A stretch of 64,000 bases of DNA from Pseudoneobacillus sp052180215 (GTDB lineage Bacteria; Bacillota; Bacilli; Bacillales; Cytobacillaceae). The position numbers were made by a program, and so were the translations under genes. Location: positions 3,868,001 through 3,932,000 of the forward strand of contig NZ_CP197471.1 in assembly GCF_052180215.1 (NCBI RefSeq). Reading direction: 5' to 3'. The notes below the pieces were generated by a model. It was not told the origin of the DNA, ran no database searches, and saw only the letters and a list, made by a program, of their open reading frames with translations. Shown here piece after piece: positions 16,419-24,753 of the stretch; within the stretch, counting starts at the first letter, position 1, and each line of letters begins with the position of its first letter.

Positions 16419-19172
16419 TTGGTTAAAATCTTACGCCATGAATTGAAAACACAAGGAAATGAAACGATCCTAACATTATATCTTGACCCTAGCCTAACGG
16501 AGTTCGCAAAGGAATTAGGTCATGTAGATAAGGAAAAAAATGCTGATTTAAATACAAGTGTGAATAGCTATATTCAAAATAAAATACCTAACCTGAAGCA
16601 AGCAACGGTTAAAATCATGGTTGGTTCCATGTTAGTAACTTCATTTGCCTTCACTCCTGCAGTGGCAGGAATGTTTAAAGGAAAGGAACACCGTGCCTAT
16701 GCGGCCGAGCTTGATCAAGCACAACAACAAAGATTTACTGATGTAGCAGCTGACCGTGAAAGCGCCACTGCTATTAATGCATTAGTTGATGCAGGCGTTA
16801 TTACTGGTTATCCAGATGGAACATTTAAGCCTCGAGCTGAAATCACTCGCCAACATGCAGCGGTTATGTTTGCAAGAGCACTAAAATTAGACTTAGAAAA
16901 TGTAACAGATCCTGGATTTAAGGATGTTCCAAAAACACACCAGTACTATCGTGAAATTGCGGCTGCAACAGCAGCTGGGTTATTCCAAAAAGGCGAGAGT
17001 TTTAATCCAACCGCTAACTTTACAAGAGGCCAATCAGCTTCTGTTATTGTACGTGCCTACGATTTAGATGGAGATAAAACAACTCCATTTACAGATCAAA
17101 CCGGAAGCGGACACGATGATGCCATCGGTGTTATGTATAATTTAGGCTTAACAAAGGGGACAACGGCTACTACCTTTGCTCCAAATGATAATGTAAAACG
17201 CGAACAGTTTGCGATGCTTTTACAAAGAACGATTGAATCAAAAGCAGGTGGTGAAGTTGAGACACCTCCAACTCCTGAAGTACCTGCAGCTGTTGAAGTG
17301 GCAAGTGTAAATGCAGCACCAAATGCATTCTTTGCTACAGCTAATAAAAACATTAAAGCATTTGATGTGGTGAATTTCTTAGATAAAGATGGCAATGTTG
17401 TCGATACAACGGACTACTCTAAATATAAAGTGTATGATAATCGAGGCTTCTTTAATGATGATGGTTCGTTGGCTGCGGCTTATAAAGATAATGGATTAAC
17501 AACTACCGGCAAAGTAACCATCCAAATTACAAACAGTGAAACCAATGCTAAAATGGGTGAATTTACGGTTGATGTAGTTGACGGTAATGCTTATAGTACA
17601 ATCCTAGATGGTGTGGTAAAAAATACTGCTGGTACAACCGTTCAATATGCAACACTCGGCTCAAGCTTTGCCTTTGATATTACAAAAGCGATTAAGTACA
17701 ACAATGATGTCATTGGTGATGAAGAAGGAGAAACAATCGGTTTAGGTACGTTTACTGGCGCAGACTTATCTTCTTCCGATCCAACGGTTATGGTTGTGAC
17801 CGATGACGGAACGATTACCACCATTAAAGAAGGAACGGCCAATATTCTTGTTAAGTGGAATGATAAAACCTACACTTATCCTGTAGAAGTGAAAGCAGCT
17901 CCGGTAGTTAACTCAATTGATATCAACGGCGGAACAACATTTGACTTAACCACAGCTGATAACACTAGAACCTTTACGTACCAGGTTAAGGATCAACATG
18001 GTGCTAATTTCAGCAACGCGATTACGATTGAACCCACAGACGCTGCAGCACCGGTAGCAGGCATCACCATGAGTGATGACGATAAAGGCACGATTACAGT
18101 TACAGCAAATACAAGCCTTGTAACGAAGGATACTCAAGCAACTTATAACATTAAATCTGGCGACAAAACGATCGGTACAGTAACTGTTAATTATCAACAA
18201 GCAGGTGCAGCGACTTCTTATGTGTTAAGAACAACTGCAGCCGACAATGTTCTTGATTACTACATGGATGGAACGAATAATCGTGCAGTAGACAATTCTG
18301 CAAGCTACGAATTCGTTGGTTTAGATGACAAAGGCCTGGTGGCAGAAGTTTCATCAGCGTCTGACGGTACCGCTAAAACAATTACAGCGAATGGAAAGAC
18401 ATATACGGTTACACTTACAGGTGTCGATGCGACTAATCCAGAGGCTACACTTGGATTTGAGGGTGGGAAAGTAACCGTTACGGCTACAGATAAAGCGACA
18501 GCTGCAGGAAAAGATGTCACTCTAACGGTTAAAGAAGGTAATATTACTCGTGCTACTCAAACCATTACGGTTAAAAATACAACACCAGCCCCTTCTGAAC
18601 TGGTATCCTATAACCTAGCTGAGGGAGTTTCTGCGGTAAAAGTGAACGGTACACATACCTTTGCTGACTTAGTACGCCTTGGTTACTTTACAGCTATCGA
18701 CCAGTACGGCAATCCTTATGATTTATCAGCACAAGATGTGAAGATGTATTCTACAGATGAAAAAGTCTTTACTATTAATGAGGATGGATCTTTAACTGTT
18801 ACAGGGGATAATGGGGCAAAAGCAAGCTTAGTCGTGGCACTTGGCGGATCTACCAAAGTATTTGATTTAGTGGTGGATAAAGCAGCACCAGTAGCTGTGG
18901 TGGATACAGCTAGTACGGCAACATCATTGAAGTTAAACTTTAATGAAAATGTAAAAACATTGACCGCTACTCCTGACACGGTAACAGGAACACAAGATGT
19001 GGCTGGTAAAAAGACAGCAACATTAACTGTTCCTGCAGAAACACCTACCGTATCCTTTACTGTGACAGATTCATTAGGTAACAGTAAGGACTACACAGCT
19101 ACTTTAGATGCAACCGCAGGTACTTGGACAGTTGCAGATACACCGGCTGCTCCTGTAACACCTGCACCATAA
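16419..19172 (+). CDS. SLH-domain S-layer-like protein
   Basis: Large surface protein of 917 residues from a TTG start (AGAGAGG upstream). Unusual N-terminus: about 60 charged residues (VKILRHELKTQGNETILTLY...) precede the hydrophobic export segment KIMVGSMLVTSFAFTPAVAG. Three SLH domains follow (about 105-160, 165-215, 225-280) with ITGYPDGTFKPRAEITR-type motifs that bind pyruvylated wall polymer. The rest is beta-rich, low in Cys, with bacterial Ig-like repeats (about 440-510 and beyond), ending in a Pro/Ala/Thr tail. The composition (Thr, Ala, Val, acidic) is typical of S-layer subunits, so this is the best candidate for the main array protein here. Own terminator downstream. Confidence 0.85.
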   Translation: MVKILRHELKTQGNETILTLYLDPSLTEFAKELGHVDKEKNADLNTSVNSYIQNKIPNLKQATVKIMVGSMLVTSFAFTPAVAGMFKGKEHRAYAAELDQAQQQRFTDVAADRESATAINALVDAGVITGYPDGTFKPRAEITRQHAAVMFARALKLDLENVTDPGFKDVPKTHQYYREIAAATAAGLFQKGESFNPTANFTRGQSASVIVRAYDLDGDKTTPFTDQTGSGHDDAIGVMYNLGLTKGTTATTFAPNDNVKREQFAMLLQRTIESKAGGEVETPPTPEVPAAVEVASVNAAPNAFFATANKNIKAFDVVNFLDKDGNVVDTTDYSKYKVYDNRGFFNDDGSLAAAYKDNGLTTTGKVTIQITNSETNAKMGEFTVDVVDGNAYSTILDGVVKNTAGTTVQYATLGSSFAFDITKAIKYNNDVIGDEEGETIGLGTFTGADLSSSDPTVMVVTDDGTITTIKEGTANILVKWNDKTYTYPVEVKAAPVVNSIDINGGTTFDLTTADNTRTFTYQVKDQHGANFSNAITIEPTDAAAPVAGITMSDDDKGTITVTANTSLVTKDTQATYNIKSGDKTIGTVTVNYQQAGAATSYVLRTTAADNVLDYYMDGTNNRAVDNSASYEFVGLDDKGLVAEVSSASDGTAKTITANGKTYTVTLTGVDATNPEATLGFEGGKVTVTATDKATAAGKDVTLTVKEGNITRATQTITVKNTTPAPSELVSYNLAEGVSAVKVNGTHTFADLVRLGYFTAIDQYGNPYDLSAQDVKMYSTDEKVFTINEDGSLTVTGDNGAKASLVVALGGSTKVFDLVVDKAAPVAVVDTASTATSLKLNFNENVKTLTATPDTVTGTQDVAGKKTATLTVPAETPTVSFTVTDSLGNSKDYTATLDATAGTWTVADTPAAPVTPAP

Positions 19173-19194
19173 GGTTTTTAATTTAGTTATATTC

Positions 19195-19233
19195 AAGTCC
19201 CAAGTGACGTTTAAAACACTTGGGACTTTTCAT
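19195..19233 (+). terminator. Terminator of the S-layer-like gene
   Basis: Perfect 12-bp stem AAGTCCCAAGTG/CACTTGGGACTT with T run. Confidence 0.9.
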
Positions 19234-19313
19234 TCTTGGCTTTTTCACAGGGTTAATGAAATACTTTTTTCGGGCTTTCTCCCTGCGTTTTGTTCTTCAT
19301 CCGTAACTTAAAA

Positions 19314-19588
19314 GCTCTGTTATTATTCATTTTTAATTTCCTTGTAGGTATGAGAATTAATAGGCGGAGAAATTCCGGCTAATGTATGTAGAGGAAGCTA
19401 AAGAAATAGATATAAGCGGAGAATTTCCGATTAACGGCTCTAAATACGACAGAAACCCAAAGGTTTGGTTGGGATAACCGGAAAAACCACCCTTATTTTT
19501 AAGGAAATATGGTTATTTCCCAAAATAAACGGAATTTCTCCGTTTATTTTTCCAACACATTTAAATCAACACTCAGTTTTAACAGAGC
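19314..19588. repeat. 275-bp element with a four-unit array (CGGAGAATTTCCG type)
   Basis: Bounded by GCTCTGTTA at 19314 and TTAACAGAGC at 19579-19588, the same ends as the 22041-22315 repeat and the same length. Inside are two forward units (CGGAGAAATTCCG, CGGAGAATTTCCG) and two reverse units (CCGGAAAAACC, ACGGAATTTCTCCG). Anchor distances are 52, 62 and 51 bp, nearly those of the CGGAC-type elements at 11115 and 29680. No gene inside. Confidence 0.7.
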
Positions 19589-19634
19589 CAATATAAAAAA
19601 GCCAACACCAAAAGGTAATCAGCTTTAATCACTA

Positions 19635-20387
19635 CTATTTCAACATCGCTCTATATAGAAATACAGAAAACTGGGAACGCTTTGTTGATTCATATGGCAT
19701 GAAGTTCCCATTGCTGCCTGTGGCAATTTCGTTTTGGGTGACGGCTTTGATGGCAATGTACCCATCATCTGTTGCCGGAACATCTTTATAATCTTGGAAT
19801 GGTCCAGAGATAGGCTGAAGCTGGTAAGCTCTTTGTAAAACTACAGCCATATGCTTCCGCTTCATCGGGTCATTTGGCATAAACTTTCCATTACTTCCTT
19901 TAAAATATCCTCTTTCTGCTACCGTCATGATCGCCTTACGTGCCCACATATCGTCTTTAATATCTGTAAAGGTCGAAGGTGAGTCACTTAAAGGTAATTT
20001 TAAGGCTTTAACTAACATCGTTGCAGCTTGTGCACGTGTTATCGATTGTTCTGGCTTAAATAATTTTTCAGCGGTATATCCAGAGATTAATTGCTTATTA
20101 TATAAAGTCATAATTTCTTTAAAAGCCCAATAATCCGTTGTTACGTCATTGAATACCTGTAGATAAATAGGCGTTTCCCCATTGAGCAACTCATTGATTT
20201 CATCCTGTAATCGATCCATTCTCGAATCGATACTCTCCACTCTTGAATCTACCTTGTTAATTTCCCCTTGAGTCCAATCAACACCGGCCGCTTCTGTGAC
20301 AATGCCAGCTTCTACTTCCTTTTTCGAACATGCCGTGGTTGCTATAGCCAATAAAGCTACAATAAGAAGTAAGAACTTTTTTTTCAT
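19635..20387 (-). CDS. SLH-domain lipoprotein
   Basis: 250 residues. Type II signal with a Cys at position 20 (IATTAC, a relaxed lipobox), then a short predicted coiled coil (WTQGEINKVDSRVESIDSRMDRLQDEINELL), then three SLH domains (about 75-130, 135-190, 195-250). It could link the membrane to the pyruvylated wall polymer: lipid anchor at one end and SLH at the other. GGGGGAA precedes the ATG. A Spo0A box lies about 60 bp upstream. No enzymatic domain. Confidence 0.85.
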   Translation of the reverse strand: MKKKFLLLIVALLAIATTACSKKEVEAGIVTEAAGVDWTQGEINKVDSRVESIDSRMDRLQDEINELLNGETPIYLQVFNDVTTDYWAFKEIMTLYNKQLISGYTAEKLFKPEQSITRAQAATMLVKALKLPLSDSPSTFTDIKDDMWARKAIMTVAERGYFKGSNGKFMPNDPMKRKHMAVVLQRAYQLQPISGPFQDYKDVPATDDGYIAIKAVTQNEIATGSNGNFMPYESTKRSQFSVFLYRAMLK

Positions 20388-20448
20388 TGATTCTATTTCC
20401 CCCTGTTTGCTAGCTCTCTCTATTTTATTTATCGTAACACAGTCTTTT

Positions 20449-20455
20449 TGTCGAA
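20449..20455 (+). promoter_or_regulatory. Spo0A box upstream of the SLH lipoprotein
   Basis: Exact TGTCGAA within TTTTTGTCGAAAAAAG, 62 bp before the minus-strand start codon. Confidence 0.45.
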
Positions 20456-20505
20456 AAAAGTATAAAAAGCCCTAAATTTGGAAATTTAGCTTGTCCATAT
20501 CCATA

Positions 20506-22011
20506 CTATACTCCTCTTTTTCGAAGGAAAAATTGAAGCTCTTTGAATCGAAGTACTTTCATTCCACCTAATAAAACGATTAAGAAAATAACTCCACCTA
20601 TTAAAAGGTCCCCTATAATCCAGCCTGTGTGTATGTAGCTAGAGGACATGTATAATAAGACAATTAAAAAACCGTACAGAATAATTGATTTCCCAGTTTG
20701 TTGTAAATTCGACTTCACCGTTAATTTTAACATATATTTAGCTAATAGCATCAACAGGATTAAATTAACAATTGAGCTAATCGAGGTTCCCCAAGCAATC
20801 GCCACCGCACCGTATTGATCAATCATGAGTAAGGTTACAAGTACATTTACACCAAACACACAAAGTAAACTAATCAACACTGTCAAATACGATTTTTCCA
20901 TCGCATAAAAGAATCGAGAGATATACACATTTCCAGCTAATGCAAACATCGATAACGAGAATATTTGTAAAAGCGGCGTCGTCATACGGGTGGAATCGGC
21001 GTTAAAGTTTCCATATTCAAAAATGATCGTAACGATTTCCTTTGAGTAGAAAAACACAAAAAAGGTAATCGGGATTAATAACAATCCTAAAAGATTCATC
21101 CCTCTTTGATATAGTTCAGATACACCCTCTGTTTCCTTCGCCCCGACTTTTTTAGCCAACAACGGATAAATAACCGTTGTTACCGCGGTCATTAACACTG
21201 CCTGTGGAAACTGAGTCAGTTTGGAAGCGTAATTTAACGCGGCGATATAGCCGTCGGAAAGATTGGACGCAAATGCTCGTTGAATAAAGAAATAAAACTG
21301 TAAGGAAGCTCCACCCAACATAATCGGTAGGGCGATCATCCATAGTCGTTTTAATTCATTCGTATGTTTAAAATGAAAACGGAAGTGCGGAGTAAAATCT
21401 TTTTTCAATCCGTAAAAAAGCATCAAAACCATAATAGCTGCACCTAAAAGGGCACCAAGACCGTATGAATCTACTTTTAATAATGGAGTAAAGATAACAG
21501 CCAACACGAGGAAGGCAAGGTTATACACGAAAGTCGCAAACGTTGAAAGCTGGAATCGTTGATGAACATTTAAGATCCCACTTTGCCACATCGAGAAAAC
21601 CAAGAAGAACGTCGAGGGTGCCATCCAATAAAATAAACGCTTCGTAATCTCTAATTCTTCACCAGATAACCCGCTGAAGGATAACTTAAGAATTGGTTCT
21701 GCAAATACAACTAGGAGGATCGTCAATACTCCAACGATTAATAAAATATACGAAAAAGTGGATGAAAGAAACTTCTGCTTCTCTTCCCCATCTGCTAGCT
21801 TACTATAAACAGAAATAAAGGCCGTTGTTATCGCCCCACCAATGACTATATAAATGAAATTTGGGATTGTATAGGCAGTAATAATACTGTCTGCTAATAA
21901 GGAAGTACCATATTGATAGCCAATCACCATTTCTCTTACAAAACCTAGGAGGCGTGATAAAATATTAATCACCGCAATGGCACCAATTAATTTGATCATT
22001 TTACCCTTCAT
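20506..22011 (-). CDS. murJ: MurJ/MviN-type lipid flippase
   Basis: MOP-superfamily membrane protein of 501 residues with about 14 helices. The N-terminus ILSRLLGFVREMVIGYQYG, ADSIITAYTIPNF and TTAFISVYSKL are MurJ hallmarks. MurJ flips lipid II; paralogues next to wall-polymer genes may flip a polymer-linked lipid instead. The setting, followed downstream of a GT4 and csaB in the same direction, makes a role in secondary wall polymer export possible. GAGGATGG is the ribosome site. Confidence 0.85.
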   Translation of the reverse strand: MKGKMIKLIGAIAVINILSRLLGFVREMVIGYQYGTSLLADSIITAYTIPNFIYIVIGGAITTAFISVYSKLADGEEKQKFLSSTFSYILLIVGVLTILLVVFAEPILKLSFSGLSGEELEITKRLFYWMAPSTFFLVFSMWQSGILNVHQRFQLSTFATFVYNLAFLVLAVIFTPLLKVDSYGLGALLGAAIMVLMLFYGLKKDFTPHFRFHFKHTNELKRLWMIALPIMLGGASLQFYFFIQRAFASNLSDGYIAALNYASKLTQFPQAVLMTAVTTVIYPLLAKKVGAKETEGVSELYQRGMNLLGLLLIPITFFVFFYSKEIVTIIFEYGNFNADSTRMTTPLLQIFSLSMFALAGNVYISRFFYAMEKSYLTVLISLLCVFGVNVLVTLLMIDQYGAVAIAWGTSISSIVNLILLMLLAKYMLKLTVKSNLQQTGKSIILYGFLIVLLYMSSSYIHTGWIIGDLLIGGVIFLIVLLGGMKVLRFKELQFFLRKRGV

Positions 22012-22040
22012 CGAGTTCCATCCTCTTTTTTAAATTGAAA

Positions 22041-22315
22041 GCTCTGTTAAACAAGAATGTTGATTTCCGCTGCAGGCACTCGCTTTCCGCGGGAAGAATT
22101 ATGAAAAAGCCCTACTGCCGGCTTTTTCAAAAACCAAATTCTTCCTTGGGGCGTACGGTGAGCCTCCTCGTCGCTATCGCTCCTGCGGGGTAGAAATGAT
22201 CCCTCATGGAGGATCATTTTACCTAGGTCTCACCTGTCCCGCTGCTCCCGCAGGAGTCTCGTACCTTCCGCTCCAATCAACTTTGTTAAAAATCAACACT
22301 GCTCTTTAACAGAGC
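22041..22315. repeat. 275-bp Bacillus intergenic repeat with extensive secondary structure
   Basis: Ends GCTCTGTTAA and TTAACAGAGC are inverted. The interior carries GC-rich pieces (CGCTTTCCGCGGG, GGGGCGTACGGTGAGCC, CCCGCTGCTCCCGCAGGAG, CCTTCCGCTCCAATCAAC) that I recognise as a repeat common in Bacillaceae genomes. It contains AAAGCC/GGCTTT and ATGATCC/GGATCAT inverted pairs. Fills the region between murJ and the GT4 gene; no gene inside. Confidence 0.8.
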
Positions 22316-22351
22316 CAAATTGAAAAAGAGCTGACTTAGTCAACTCCTATG

Positions 22352-23428
22352 TTAACTTATTTGTTGATAAATTCTCTCTAGCTTGGCAATCATCTTTTTT
22401 TCGTCATTTTCAGAAGCTTTTTGCTCCCCTTTTTCGATTAACTGTTGCTTGAGGTCATCATTTTCAAGGACTGTTATGATGGCTTCTGCTAATCGGGCTG
22501 ATTGTTGAGCAGGAACTAATACTCCACTGCCATCACGCAGTAAATATCGCAGTCCCCCTACCTCTGTACCAATCACAGGTGTATGACAGGACATTGCCTC
22601 CACCGCGACAAGGCCAAACCCCTCGATATGAGAAGGCAGCACAAATACCTCGGCGGCTGACATCCACTTAGCCAACTCTTTTTGCGGTAACGGTTCAATA
22701 AAATGAACTCCCGTGCCCATTAGTTGGTTTAATTCTTCTCGATAAGCTTGGTTCCTGCTTGCCCCGATTAAATAAAGTTCCACTTGTGGACGCTTCTCTT
22801 TTACCGTTTTAAAAGCCTCTACTAATTCAGAAAGTCCCTTTTCACGAATGATGTTTCCGACAAAAACAACCGGCTCCACTCCATCCGGAATCTGAAGCTC
22901 TCGGCGAATTTTTTTCTTCGGATAGGCTTTAAAAACGTCTCGGTTCACACCCATATTAATAATCGAAAGCTTGTCTTTACTTATTTGATAATCCTCATTA
23001 ATTTCCTGGTACAACGCTTCTCCAACCGCTACAACATGGCTAGCCTCTTGAAGAATCTTTTCCGTCCATTGGCGGATTTTAGGATTCTTTTTTGCCATAC
23101 GGTCAATATCACCACCGTGTGCAGTTACTACAAACGGCTTCCCGGTAATTTTTTTAAAAAGTAATGCCAGTAAGCCTGTCGGAAACACATAGTGCGCATG
23201 GATGACATCATATTTTCTTCCTGAAAAAATCAGTTTCATTTTCGTTTCGGTTATCCAACGTAAGTATTTACTTATGACATTTTTCTTTCCAGTAAGTGGA
23301 TTGGTAATTCCAATTACTTCTACTTCATGGCCAGCTTCTTTCAAAGCTTCCACTTGGTTTTTGACAAAGATCCCAAATGTTTTATGTGCAGGGGATGGAT
23401 ACATATTACTGAGCACAAGAATTTTCAT
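22352..23428 (-). CDS. GT4 family glycosyltransferase
   Basis: 358-residue GT-B glycosyltransferase. N-terminal Rossmann half with MKILVLSNMYPSP and VTAHGGDIDRM, C-terminal nucleotide-binding half with VVFVGNIIREKGL and the retaining EX7E motif in EGFGLVAVEAMS. The substrate cannot be deduced. Its ATG lies one base after the csaB stop codon, so translation is probably coupled with csaB, pointing to assembly of the polymer CsaB modifies. Confidence 0.9.
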   Translation of the reverse strand: MKILVLSNMYPSPAHKTFGIFVKNQVEALKEAGHEVEVIGITNPLTGKKNVISKYLRWITETKMKLIFSGRKYDVIHAHYVFPTGLLALLFKKITGKPFVVTAHGGDIDRMAKKNPKIRQWTEKILQEASHVVAVGEALYQEINEDYQISKDKLSIINMGVNRDVFKAYPKKKIRRELQIPDGVEPVVFVGNIIREKGLSELVEAFKTVKEKRPQVELYLIGASRNQAYREELNQLMGTGVHFIEPLPQKELAKWMSAAEVFVLPSHIEGFGLVAVEAMSCHTPVIGTEVGGLRYLLRDGSGVLVPAQQSARLAEAIITVLENDDLKQQLIEKGEQKASENDEKKMIAKLERIYQQIS

Positions 23429-23429
23429 A

Positions 23430-24581
23430 TTAACGACCCTTTTTAGGCAGCATGGAAAATTGTTGTAAGCCTTTTGCCGCCTTTTCCTTTAAACCGGCAG
23501 AAATACGGGTTGCTTCCTTTTGCGTCTCTTCCCAGTTGCTGTCCATTTTTTCAATAACAGATAGGAATTGTTGATTAGATACGGAAATATCCGACATCGA
23601 TAAACATTGATCGGCTTTTCCAACCATTTGCATGAAATGTTCAACTTTATGATGGTAACCTACTCCGATGACTGGTGTTTCAGCATCTAACGATAAGATA
23701 ATCGAATGAAGACGCGTACCGATAACCACGTCCATTTGACCGCAGAAATCAATCAATTGTGCGGGTGAAAGATGTTCTTCATTGACCACAGCACGATCTT
23801 TCTGCTTCATAGCTTCATAAATATCTTTTGTCACCCAAACATCTTGCGGGTATTTCGTAGAGAAGAATGTTACCTCCACATTTTTCTTTTCGATTAATTC
23901 ATCTAGATTTTTGGCCATCCCTTGGACATAGGCTTGATACTTTTCCTCGTCTGCTTCTGGCCAATATTTAATATTGAAGTAAGGAACGGCCGTTACCCCA
24001 ATCTTTTCAATTTTTGATGACATTTGATGTTTCTTTTCAGTCGTAAGGGTGAAGGCCGGATCTCCAATAATTTGAACATCCTTCGTTACACCAACCGATT
24101 CTAATAATGCTTTAGATTCAGGGTCACGTACGGAAATGGAATCAGCCGCAGTAGCCAATCTTTTGATGAAAAACTTTCCAATCGAAGAGGTTAACGGACC
24201 TGCCCCACAACCATAAACGACTACTTTGGCTCCGAGCATTTTTCCTAAAATTCCATAAGTACCATACAGTGGTGCTTCACGTTTATATAAGTCCATTAGG
24301 ATGCCGCCGCCACCGACGATAACCAAATCAAGATTCTTTAGGATCTTTCGGCTTTGCCTTACCGTTTCTAAAAACGTTTTAGCAGCTGATCCTTTTTTAT
24401 AATATAGAGGGTAAGAATCTACCCCATAACGTTCTTTAGTTTGATCTGGATTATTACTAAAAACGGTTATATCACTAGATTGAACCTCAAAATGAGTGGT
24501 TAATTGTGTAATGATTCCCAATAAAATAGCTTCATCGCCATTATTATTATTTCCATAGTTACCGACAATTCCAATTTTCAT
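23430..24581 (-). CDS. csaB: CsaB polysaccharide pyruvyl transferase
   Basis: 383-residue enzyme that puts ketal pyruvate on secondary wall polymer, the modification that SLH domains need for binding in B. anthracis. Features: MKIGIVGNYGNNNNGDEAIL start, VIVGGGGILMDLY, DSISVRDPES, and VVIGTRLHSIILSLDAETPVIGVGYHHKV near the C-terminus, all typical of the pyruvyl transferase fold. First gene of csaB-GT4. Its presence explains the nine SLH proteins in the window. A Spo0A box lies 60 bp upstream. Confidence 0.95.
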   Translation of the reverse strand: MKIGIVGNYGNNNNGDEAILLGIITQLTTHFEVQSSDITVFSNNPDQTKERYGVDSYPLYYKKGSAAKTFLETVRQSRKILKNLDLVIVGGGGILMDLYKREAPLYGTYGILGKMLGAKVVVYGCGAGPLTSSIGKFFIKRLATAADSISVRDPESKALLESVGVTKDVQIIGDPAFTLTTEKKHQMSSKIEKIGVTAVPYFNIKYWPEADEEKYQAYVQGMAKNLDELIEKKNVEVTFFSTKYPQDVWVTKDIYEAMKQKDRAVVNEEHLSPAQLIDFCGQMDVVIGTRLHSIILSLDAETPVIGVGYHHKVEHFMQMVGKADQCLSMSDISVSNQQFLSVIEKMDSNWEETQKEATRISAGLKEKAAKGLQQFSMLPKKGR

Positions 24582-24641
24582 TAGATAACTTCCTTTACTT
24601 AATGTTCATACTGCAAATGCAATGGTAATTATAACATATTA

Positions 24642-24648
24642 TGTCGAA
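24642..24648 (+). promoter_or_regulatory. Spo0A box upstream of csaB
   Basis: Exact TGTCGAA, followed by a second half-like GACGAAA. It lies 61 bp before the csaB start. Confidence 0.45.
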
Positions 24649-24710
24649 AAGACGAAAAAACAATCTAAAAGGAAAAGCCATTGAAGATTTAATGAGCTCT
24701 AAACCAGAAT

Positions 24711-24745
24711 AAAAGAGAGAATCGCGATGAATTCTCTCTCTTTTA
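24711..24745. terminator. Terminator downstream of the SLH amidase
   Basis: AAAAGAGAGAAT pairs with ATTCTCTCTCTTTT; works for the minus-strand amidase gene. Confidence 0.8.
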
Positions 24746-24753
24746 CATCATTC

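Noticed and set aside
22041..22315. Riboswitch or T-box in the structured region between murJ and the GT4 gene
   Set aside because: The GC-rich structure matches a known kind of Bacillus intergenic repeat, and it lies after the GT4 stop and before murJ in no consistent leader position.
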